56,976 bases of DNA from NCBI GenBank assembly GCA_001839685.1, contig MLAK01000839.1:1-56976 (forward strand). The letters run 5' to 3'. Below are positions 51,401-56,976 of the stretch, piece by piece. This DNA is from Tritrichomonas foetus (Eukaryota > Parabasalia > Tritrichomonadida > Tritrichomonadidae). The translations under genes and the position numbers were made by a program. Below the pieces are notes generated by a model. It was not told the DNA's origin. It saw only the letters and a list, made by a program, of their open reading frames with translations, and did no database searches. The stretch's first letter is position 1, and each line of letters begins with the position of its first letter.

Positions 51401-51950
51401 CGCATATGGACGAATGCTTGAAACTGGTCTCGGTGTAGATAGAAATTACGAAGAAGCTGCTAACTTTTATTATATTGCAGCCGATGCTGGAAACCCAGAT
51501 GGTCTTTTTAAGATCGGTGAGTTCCATTACAATGGAACAGCACTTGATAAGCGGTATGATCGTGCTTTCAGATTCTTCAAGAAAGCAGCAGATAAGGGAC
51601 ACTCCGAAGCTGCTTATTATTTAGCACGAATGGCTGAAAAAGGAAGAGGTACCGAAAAAAGCAAAATTGTTGCAATGAAATATTATAAAAAAGCTGCTGA
51701 TCTTGGAAATTGCGAAGCTATGATGAAATATGCAGGAATAAGAAGTGGTAAAGATCCAGCAACAAGAAACTTAAATGATGCAAAGGCATATTATATCATG
51801 GCTGCTGAAAATGGATTGGCGAAGGCGCGCGATGAATTAAGAAAAGTTGAGAAATTAATCAAAAGGCATGGAGGTGGACTTCCAAAGGGTCCTCCACCAA
51901 TTCCGAGATCACCTTCACCTAGACCTCCTCCAATTCCAAAGAAGCGATAA
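45468..51950 (+). CDS. Pseudokinase (TKL-like) fused to about 40 Sel1 repeats, 2160 aa
   Basis: Residues about 10-275 have a protein-kinase fold: 'LVKLVGYSS', 'GLRLIHQNGITHRELTPSS', 'YYAPESFKDGVFNEKTDVYSF' and 'CCDQDPARRPDF' follow the TKL pattern. The catalytic Asp of HRD is Glu (H135-R136-E137), DFG is N-Y-S (155-157), and the ATP-lysine strand reads 'MYISFM', so it should not phosphorylate. An acidic linker (about 300-345) follows. From about 385 to 2130 the protein consists of Sel1-like repeats of about 36 residues ('AA.YYK.AADLGN..AM..YA.ML..G.G'), broken by a Ser-rich linker near 1797-1845. The last 25 residues are Pro-rich ('GPPPIPRSPSP'). Sel1 solenoids scaffold protein complexes; with a dead kinase head this looks like a large signalling scaffold. 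Kinase-Sel1 fusions are frequent in trichomonads. Confidence 0.95.
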   Translation: MKSHEVDPSNYEIESEVNKSTLGATYKVRNKSTDKMYISFMSNEPFINDKTHLSWTSIAEQFANKPHPNLVKLVGYSSNIFRGSQNPMIINELLEMKKLSHYFSNGHKFSNTQKQKLIFGIVSGLRLIHQNGITHRELTPSSIFLNKRMKPIISNYSASIIYNTFLLTHVFTDDSLPYYAPESFKDGVFNEKTDVYSFGIVLYQLLTGEKPYSELKDKQSLKVKVPAGYRPAILISLPFQFQKMIERCCDQDPARRPDFARLSDLLSTERYTLEGVNQKSYDKYIRRIRKVEHKYGIVNDFDDFDDSPTQKEADYDSSDEELDEEAELEQELEMYSIEISEQLKGDNLLLFQKALKRDPESCYVVYKKLLKGRDRFPYHLDASMIFLKIAADLNYDKAVVKLANLLNTGTILPTDLETAASYYKLSSENGNIESSVKYGIFLFEHKHEIEESKEIFKAAMDEGNLDAKCYYAKCIENDDFDTACDLYEEAAQEGNVIGLENYERTHQEPPFNPQLILNYAKLIENENSKYAIDIYKRVADFGDIEGSVGYGRMLEKGDNTMKPNLELAANFYLMAASMDSPSGNYNYGRVLQYGIGVRKDIQLACNYFLKGAILGDADAMTSFGKMLESGIFPTHTSSNDSNDVNLTSNINSDESGDVVVIDKKNCVDEAAKYYRLAADSGNATGMENYARFLELGCSTVIPKNINEAARFYKMAADHGNSNGMFNIARMLQDGIGTTKNLILAFKYFMKASEAGNTRAMNSTGFMLKNGFGTVQNDVDAIRYFKLGAKSGNPIAMNNYAEMLEAGRGVHKNMLKALKYYKLAAKMKNPNAMNSYGRFIENGFGVTRNLEEAIELYKQAALARNPDALYNYARMLETVIKDYPACVDYYKKAAMARVPLAMKRYSQILENGEYETKRDIENAVKFIKFTADAGDIDYMEKIALIYEEGKYVKQDLRQSARYYRMAAENQKQTSIFKYAFMLENGIGVPKNISECMKLYKKAADLGNVEAMNKYANLAEEKKDFDEAVKYYCEASTLQSPISTYHYGRCYEEGIGIQVNMESAAQLYKKAADLGCVEGMLHYALCLTKGAGVTKNMVVAYKYFRAASDKGSIEATTKVAIALKHGVGVSKDIEEAALLFKQGAEAGNPVSMLNYGSILETDNKIDEAIMYYRKAADQNVVGAYFALANLLEAIFKSKNDTTSDFKYNVSAEVEEKINMNEIISLYKLSADKANNVEGMIKYVELIPDEDDKDDIIKMEYLSKASELKDYGATFKLGQLLEKHGDKDKALKCYKISSEHEYAPAYQHYARLSHDNEIKEKYFKLSADVSNDMVSAYEYAKIMKDRRRSMNVEYLKISAESGILNAIMDYAQVLEEDSKIDESKKFYKIAADKGDLKAMLIFAEYSESIKNNADTLKYYKMASDKGDPIGMFKYGESLEKNKKFESAMILFNKSSALNVSDAFVGIGRLYENGNGVRKNYNDAFENYKKAADLGNPEAHWNLGRFYENGIEPVKADLEEAFKQYKKSAKDGNVQGLTDYARCLLNGTGIPEKNEMKALKYYKILCQKGDQRAMYHAATILIKSDNIEDKKEAVQLFKAASDLGDIDAMFEFACLLKSGVKSQVLLRNRRMAAKIFKMCADMKHSAAMLKYSIMADKGIGVPRNKAESIQYLKLAADYGNSKAIIKYVQYLRNEGRLDESLKYLNILLESENLKDRISVMNLIAEVTNEMHHHSEAAQIFKENADHGNIEAMINYAKMAAQGTGIEQDKREAASYYRKAADLGNVIGMLEYAKLSQHGFNYDEENENNSSTNLPLNRKSDGANSSGSFSLGDPSSSLLSLGRALSSGFIFLGNHAELNESAQYFKKAADLGNSEAMYNYAKMCARGLGVDQNVTEAFNYYMLASDLGDYKAMRHAAKMLQDGTGIGQNLARAEILYQKAAKHGNDPYSMYAFATILEKKESFGRSARYYKMAADKGVIEANVAYGRMLETGLGVDRNYEEAANFYYIAADAGNPDGLFKIGEFHYNGTALDKRYDRAFRFFKKAADKGHSEAAYYLARMAEKGRGTEKSKIVAMKYYKKAADLGNCEAMMKYAGIRSGKDPATRNLNDAKAYYIMAAENGLAKARDELRKVEKLIKRHGGGLPKGPPPIPRSPSPRPPPIPKKR

Positions 51951-52506
51951 TTTATTTTTCTTTTTCTTTTGATTTTTCTTATCAAATGAAGTAAGGAATA
52001 TATTACTTTCATATATAATGTATATAATTATTATTGGTTTATTTTTTTATAAATAAAACAAGTTTAGGAAACTTTTATCTCTTATTTTTCTTTAACAAAT
52101 TTCTTGATTAATAACAACAACACAACAATATGTACATCCAAATGAACATAACATTTCATCATGAACTTTTTCTCATTATCAGATGTAATAAATTCATTCA
52201 CTAGAATTTCTTAATAGTCTTCAGTTTAAGATATGGAGACAAAATCTAGAAATTTAGAAATAAATAAATCATTTTTAAATGAGTCACTCAATCAACTGAA
52301 TTTTTAAATGTGTTCGAATTTGATATTGATTTCAATTATCAAAAAATTTGATTGTTAACTGAACGTCTGTTAACACATTAAAATTTTTAGAAAAACAATA
52401 TTTAAAAAGAAAGTGGGTTCATTCTTGCACAAAGATAAAGATAAAAAAAAAAAAAATGTAAAGCCGAGTGTTTATCTATCAATAACTTTAATAATTCAAA
52501 CAAATT
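51951..52506. other. Convergent intergenic spacer
   Basis: AT-rich, with an A14 run near 52442. No gene or RNA recognised. Confidence 0.35.
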
Positions 52507-53352
52507 CTATAGTGTAATAGGCGCAAGCTCAAGAGACAGCCCACTGATATCAAAAAGATCGCCAATGTCTGTACGGTCAACAATTGGCTGTGAAATATCA
52601 AGAATGAAATCATGAACACCATCAAACATTTTCAAAGAGTCAATTTTTGGTTGCTCAAATGAAGAATGAATGATATTTTCAACTTCTTCCATCTCATCCT
52701 GATAATTTATTATTTCCACTGTTTTCTCTTTATTCAAATTTGAAGAATTGAAATCTGATATCACATTTGTGGTGGGTTGATTTTGAGAGTTCTGCTGAAG
52801 CACCATTGAATTTGTGTTTGATGTTGTTGCTAATTCAAATGAGTATGGTGGTGTTAAAGGAGAAGTTTGAATTTCCTGATCGAAAAATTGCAAATTTTGA
52901 GAAATATTTAATTGAATAGGTTTCAGTTGGTGTGCATTTGAATTTTCAATACTGTTGGTTGGCATTTTATTGACTGGCGAATATCTTTTTGAGACGAAAT
53001 AATTCCATCGGTTTTTGAGCGAGTTTGGACTTCTGCTTTGGAAGAATGCCTTCATTTGGGCCCACTTCGGACCAAGCTCGCAATATTTCTCATACAGGAG
53101 GTCGTCCTCCTTTTGTGACCATTCGCCGTTGAAAAATCCGGGCGCCAAATAATTGCAGTATCGATCGCGGCATTGGCGGGCTGTTCGATTTGGAAGGAAC
53201 TGTGCGATTCTGTTCCACTTCTTTGGGCCGAGCTTTTCAACCATTTCGGATAAAATTTTATCTTCTTCGGGGAGAAACTTTTGGCGGTGGCGGCCTGGGG
53301 CGTCACTTTTGGTAGATTCTGAAAGATCTGTTTTAGCTATTGTTGTGTTCAT
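52507..53352 (-). CDS. R2R3-type Myb DNA-binding protein
   Basis: 281 aa. Two Myb repeats, about residues 24-70 and 76-122, with recognition helices 'RTARQCRDRYCNYL' and 'SPNSLKNRWNYFV', preceded by 'PKKWNRIAQFL' and 'PKWAQMKAFF'. The N-terminal 20 residues are Ser/Thr-rich. The C-terminal about 155 residues are Asn/Gln/Ser-rich and end in an acidic, hydrophobic segment ('DLFDISGLSLELAPITL') that could activate transcription. The DNA-binding region resembles the protein at 17658-18362, but repeat 2 differs around 'FNGEWSQKEDD' and the tails are unrelated. The likely role is nuclear transcription regulation; targets unknown. A TCACATC initiator lies 27 bases before the ATG. Confidence 0.94.
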   Translation of the reverse strand: MNTTIAKTDLSESTKSDAPGRHRQKFLPEEDKILSEMVEKLGPKKWNRIAQFLPNRTARQCRDRYCNYLAPGFFNGEWSQKEDDLLYEKYCELGPKWAQMKAFFQSRSPNSLKNRWNYFVSKRYSPVNKMPTNSIENSNAHQLKPIQLNISQNLQFFDQEIQTSPLTPPYSFELATTSNTNSMVLQQNSQNQPTTNVISDFNSSNLNKEKTVEIINYQDEMEEVENIIHSSFEQPKIDSLKMFDGVHDFILDISQPIVDRTDIGDLFDISGLSLELAPITL

Positions 53353-53374
53353 TATATCTAGAAACTCAATAATC

Positions 53375-53381
53375 GATGTGA
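53375..53381 (-). promoter_or_regulatory. Initiator-like element TCACATC
   Basis: Minus-strand TCACATC, A about 27 bases before the ATG at 53352 of the second Myb gene. Confidence 0.4.
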
Positions 53382-53882
53382 TTTAAAAATAAATGTCACT
53401 TAAAACTGAAAAGTGAAGTGATGCATTCAAAATAATCACCTCATTTATCAGATGTAACTTTTTGTATAGGATTTGGGAACTTTGATTCCTTTCTTATCTT
53501 TGGAAACAGAGATTTTAAAATGTTCTAACTCGATTGTGCTGGGATGATATAAACACTGAATTTTGAATAAGAAAAATGGATTCATATTCAAAAAAGGAGA
53601 TAAAACTTTTTCTCAGAATTGCCTTCTGAAAAAATGACGATGCTGATACAATTGAGAAGCCAAACGCTAATTTTATAAAGAAAATTCTGTGAAATCGTGA
53701 AATGAAAATTGATGTTTATCTTCTGAAAGATATAGCATTCGTAAAAATTGTGGCTCAAAAATATTAAATATAGAAATGACTTGTCAATAATATAAAAGAA
53801 AACGAATATACAAACCATATAATATTTTATATAAAACAAACAAATAAAAAATGTACAAACATAATCTAATTTTGGTCATTAA
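53382..53882. other. Intergenic spacer
   Basis: AT-rich DNA between two minus-strand genes; an 83-codon frame at 53588-53839 is translated AT-rich spacer. Nothing else seen. Confidence 0.35.
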
Positions 53883-56546
53883 TCATATGTGGTTAATTGT
53901 GGTATTGTTCAGCCTGTGGATTCCAATTGCAAATGGTTCCATAATTGAAAGTGCATTTTTTTCAGAAAGTGAAGCTGTAGAATCAACTTTAATTGAAAGT
54001 ATTTCATCTAGTCTATGAGTGTTCCCATCAATGTAACTCTTCAGAAGCAAAAGTTTGTCAACACCAGATGATAAATTTTTATCATTTCTCGAAAATGAAA
54101 AAACCATTGCTTCTGTCAGATTTTTATCGTTGGTTTGAAGGGCCATCATTAATGCAAGCGTTGGATTGCTGATATCCTTTCTTTGTGCAAGAATTAGCCC
54201 ACTTTCTTCATAATCGTCTATAACTTTCTGAATGCAATCTAAAAATTGTCGTGAAACAGGCAATTTGTATAGAATCTCCTTTGAAATTCCATGGATTTCT
54301 TTTGGATCAGAAAAAGGTTCACATTCAATGCCTGGATCAAATAAATCTGATTTTGTTGCTTCACAATCATGAACAAATTTCTCGTGAATCATATAAACTA
54401 AATTATTGTTAGTAGTATTCTGATCTTGTTGGTGAAATGAATTTTCATTTTTATCTGATTCTTTCTGAATAGCGTTTTCATTTTCCAATTTTTCATTATT
54501 TTCATTATTATCTTTATCTTCAATTGCATCTTCATCATTGTTGTTTTTATCATTAGTATCAATCATTATACTATCAATGGTTATAATATTATCGAATTTA
54601 TTATTCTCTGTTTGGTTTTCGGTGGTAATTTGGCTGGTGATTTCAAAACTGCGTTCATAAATTTCTTCTTCATAATATTCAACATAATCATAATTTTGAT
54701 CATTTTCTAACTTTTCTTGATTTTGTTTAGTCTTTCTTTTATTATTATAAAATTTTGGAAGTTTTTCTTGCGTAGATGTAAGGTTGTATTCATCATTTTC
54801 ACAATAAACATCAAATTTTTGTGATGTGTCACATATTTTTCTATTTTTAATAAACTTTTCTTTATGGTCATGAAATTCAGAATTCCCTAAAATAGATATA
54901 AGTTTTCCAAGTGTTTGAATTATCTTATTTTTCTTTAAAGAATATGGATTCGACATCAAAAAAATGTCTTGATTTGAAAATTTATGATTTTTTTGTTTCT
55001 TTAAAAATTCTACCAAAAGCTTCGCTTGATGTTCATTCAAATACTCAGATTCATTGTTATTTGCCAAAAATGCAAGATTTAAATATTCGAAAACATCATT
55101 ATAATTTCCAATAACCATATTAAAAATTGAAAAAGCCACTCCACAAGAACCCAAAGCCCAAAAAGACGAATTTATCAAAGGAAATAAACATTTCATACAA
55201 TTAAACCCCATATTTACGTGATTAGCATGTAATAGCATGCAATTCATACAATGCAAGCAATTATTTACGCAATTTATACTGTTATTACAAGAATTATTCA
55301 AAGTATTGTTTAATGTACAGTTAAAATAGCTGTTCATATGTAATGAGTGATTTTCAGATAGATGAATTTCTTTGATGTTTGAATGATAACATAATATTTC
55401 GAAAAAAAGAACAGCAACTTCAACATCATCGCAGAATTTTTTCATGTGATTTTCTAGAATCGGTATTAAATGTTTACAAAATGGAGATTTCAGAGAAATG
55501 TTGTTAATTATATGAAAAATAATGCGTGGAAATCTTTCATCATTTTTTCTTAAGAAATTTAATATATACTCTAATTCACAATTTATAATCAAAGCAATAC
55601 TAATTGCCATTTCAAAATCGTCGGTTGGAATATGAAATTTAACACAGTATTCAAAATCTTGATCAGTAAATAATGGAACATCATAAACATAATAACTATT
55701 GTAATTATAATAGCAATTAACTATAGATTCTAATTGATTATCATTGTTGTTGTTATATTTCAATAAATTAACAATAAAATTATTTTCTAACTTAGATTTT
55801 AAATTGTTATAAATATTAATACCGAAATTCATTTTAGTATTTTGATTGGTTTCTGTATTATTATTTGGATTGTTTTCTATTTTCTTATTTGGATTGGTAT
55901 ATATTTTCTTATTTGGATTGGTTTCTATTTTCTTATTTGGATTGATTTTTATTTTATTAATTTGATTGATTTCGGATTTATCATGATTTTGATTATCTGA
56001 AACAATATTTTGAAGATTCTGAGGATTAGTTCTATTGTTATTGTTATTATTATTGTTGATTTTGAAAGGAAAACATGAGAAAAATAAGCACTTTAAAAGA
56101 GCTTGTGAACATCTATAAAATCTCAATTTGCTTGACAATGAAACTTGATACCAATCCTCAGTTGTTATGAGTGGCTCGCATTGGCCATTTGTTATCATCA
56201 TTGATGTACATCCACCTGGATTATCAACCATGACAACAACATCTTTTAAAGAAAAGCTATTGAAAGAATAATAAAAGCCTTTTTGAATTTTTTCATTTTT
56301 GAATTTCTTTTTGGATGTTAATTGGAGAAGCTCACTAAAATAAGCAGGAAAGGCTGCTTGTGAATTTAAAACAAATCCACCTGGAGTCTGCTTATAATAT
56401 TTAGTTGATGGAAAAAATCTACCTTCTGTTTTTTGAATTATTACCATATCTTCGGGCCCAAGACCAACTGGTTGCCTTTCCAAGAAGCTGGTACGTATAG
56501 AAATGAAATCTGACTCGCATGATTCCAGATTTTCTATCAGAGTCAT
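53883..56546 (-). CDS. 887-aa protein of unknown function
   Basis: I do not recognise the family. Residues about 1-165 look folded (beta-rich, 'GRFFPSTKYYKQTPGGFVLN', 'VVVMVDNPGGCTSMMIT'). Residues about 165-285 are Asn-rich and include four copies of an 8-residue unit (about 197-229, NPNKKIET-like). Residues about 290-560 are helical and hydrophobic with a Cys/Asn-rich stretch ('NCMLLHANHVNMGFNCMKC'). About 600-715 is acidic low complexity. About 730-887 is again folded and helical ('SRQFLDCIQKVIDDYEESG'). No signal peptide or certain membrane helix. The folded ends separated by low-complexity inserts suggest one ancestral helical domain protein expanded by Asn-rich insertions, as in other genes here. 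The ATG lies close to the end of the frame; no clear initiator. Confidence 0.8.
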   Translation of the reverse strand: MTLIENLESCESDFISIRTSFLERQPVGLGPEDMVIIQKTEGRFFPSTKYYKQTPGGFVLNSQAAFPAYFSELLQLTSKKKFKNEKIQKGFYYSFNSFSLKDVVVMVDNPGGCTSMMITNGQCEPLITTEDWYQVSLSSKLRFYRCSQALLKCLFFSCFPFKINNNNNNNNRTNPQNLQNIVSDNQNHDKSEINQINKIKINPNKKIETNPNKKIYTNPNKKIENNPNNNTETNQNTKMNFGINIYNNLKSKLENNFIVNLLKYNNNNDNQLESIVNCYYNYNSYYVYDVPLFTDQDFEYCVKFHIPTDDFEMAISIALIINCELEYILNFLRKNDERFPRIIFHIINNISLKSPFCKHLIPILENHMKKFCDDVEVAVLFFEILCYHSNIKEIHLSENHSLHMNSYFNCTLNNTLNNSCNNSINCVNNCLHCMNCMLLHANHVNMGFNCMKCLFPLINSSFWALGSCGVAFSIFNMVIGNYNDVFEYLNLAFLANNNESEYLNEHQAKLLVEFLKKQKNHKFSNQDIFLMSNPYSLKKNKIIQTLGKLISILGNSEFHDHKEKFIKNRKICDTSQKFDVYCENDEYNLTSTQEKLPKFYNNKRKTKQNQEKLENDQNYDYVEYYEEEIYERSFEITSQITTENQTENNKFDNIITIDSIMIDTNDKNNNDEDAIEDKDNNENNEKLENENAIQKESDKNENSFHQQDQNTTNNNLVYMIHEKFVHDCEATKSDLFDPGIECEPFSDPKEIHGISKEILYKLPVSRQFLDCIQKVIDDYEESGLILAQRKDISNPTLALMMALQTNDKNLTEAMVFSFSRNDKNLSSGVDKLLLLKSYIDGNTHRLDEILSIKVDSTASLSEKNALSIMEPFAIGIHRLNNTTINHI
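55861..55956 (-). repeat. In-frame 24-bp tandem repeat x4
   Basis: Four 24-bp units (55861, 55885, 55909, 55933) inside the 887-aa gene, coding for an Asn/Lys-rich octapeptide of the type NPNKKIET. The fourth copy is diverged. Confidence 0.9.
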
Positions 56547-56909
56547 TTCTGAAGTTTATTATTTTTTCAGAAAAAAATGATCGTTATAACTCTGAAATGT
56601 TATATAAAAAAAGAGCTTTGGCAATTCACAAAAAACATCAACCAATATCAAGCAAGTTTATGCATTTTTCTAACCGAATTGGTTAGGTGTACTCTAATGT
56701 ACAAAAATACTCATATATTGAATGAGTTTTGTAGTATGGAAGTAAATGACAATAATTATTTTCATTTTTGACGATTTGATTTTTTTTGTCAAATCATTGT
56801 ATTAAAACTATAAGTATTACTTGTTATCCTTCATACGAATATCGAAGAAGAAATAATAGTATCACAGCAAGAAAAAAATGAAAAAAGTGTTAGAAAAAAG
56901 TAGAGTATA
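56547..56909. other. Spacer at window end
   Basis: AT-rich. A 64-codon ATG frame (56577-56771) starts 31 bases from the opposite gene's ATG; its composition is not convincing. Confidence 0.3.
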
Positions 56910-56950
56910 CAGTTGTGATAAATTGCGCTTCGCTCAATTTATCCCAACTG
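56910..56950. repeat. Strong inverted repeat / hairpin
   Basis: Arms CAGTTGTGATAAATTG (56910-56925) and CAATTTATCCCAACTG (56935-56950) pair over 16 bp with one mismatch around the 9-base centre CGCTTCGCT, which can itself extend the stem by a few G-C pairs. The core is GC-rich in an otherwise AT-rich spacer. Confidence 0.75.
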
Positions 56951-56976
56951 AAAATTTCATGAATGAGAAAACCAAC

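Noticed and set aside
56577..56771. 64-aa ATG frame at the window end
   Set aside because: No initiator or coding character; starts within the likely promoter of the opposite gene.
1..56976. tRNA genes, rRNA, CRISPR arrays and trichomonad introns
   Set aside because: I looked for T-arm GGTTCGA-type motifs, regularly spaced repeats and the 3' splice motif ACTAACACACAG and found none I could support.

Overview
The window reads as nuclear DNA of a parabasalid protist (trichomonad), most likely a Tritrichomonas-type genome. The reasons are strong AT richness, intronless genes, very short 5' leaders that often carry a TCAY(T/A) initiator 8-35 bases before the ATG, long AT-rich spacers, and gene families typical of trichomonads: CAMK-type kinases with low-complexity inserts, DUF3447/ankyrin proteins, two-repeat Myb regulators, Sel1-repeat kinase-like proteins, membrane PAS proteins and coiled-coil proteins of the FxxAxE type. 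The species is an inference; there is no rRNA or other marker gene in the window.

Layout. 0-10 kb: a large multi-pass membrane protein with a C-terminal PAS domain (-), a DUF3447/ankyrin protein (+), a tiny Gly/Arg-rich protein ending in a CaaX box (+, 54 aa) and a CAMK-type kinase (-). 10-20 kb: a possible decayed coding stretch, a 1197-aa secreted/type I surface protein (+), a class I phosphatidylinositol transfer protein (-) and a Myb regulator (+). 20-32 kb: a second kinase (+), a 1148-bp putative DNA transposon with terminal inverted repeats and an 8-bp target duplication, a 169-aa possibly C2-like protein (+), a HEAT-repeat protein (-), two related coiled-coil proteins (-) with a frameshifted small gene between them, and an assembly gap. 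32-45 kb: a second DUF3447/ankyrin protein (+), an Asn-rich protein with a conserved basic/aromatic C-terminus (-), a coiled-coil protein (+), and a divergent pair of paralogous kinases, one of which has lost the HRD arginine. 45-57 kb: a 2160-aa pseudokinase with some 40 Sel1 repeats (+), a second Myb regulator (-) and an 887-aa protein of unknown function (-).

Genes are monocistronic, on both strands, with no operon-like grouping. The functional theme is signalling and regulation: four active-looking kinases, one pseudokinase scaffold, a PAS sensor, a lipid transfer protein, two Myb regulators and several protein-interaction scaffolds. I see no tRNA, rRNA, CRISPR or canonical trichomonad intron (no clear ACTAACACACAG-type 3' splice motif). 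Noncoding minisatellites sit just 3' of four stop codons. The most interesting items are the transposon-like element, which contains every isolated ambiguous base of the window, the prenylatable RGG micro-protein, the HID/HRD kinase pair with a shared C-terminal motif, and the frame-damaged genes between 28.9 and 31.9 kb.
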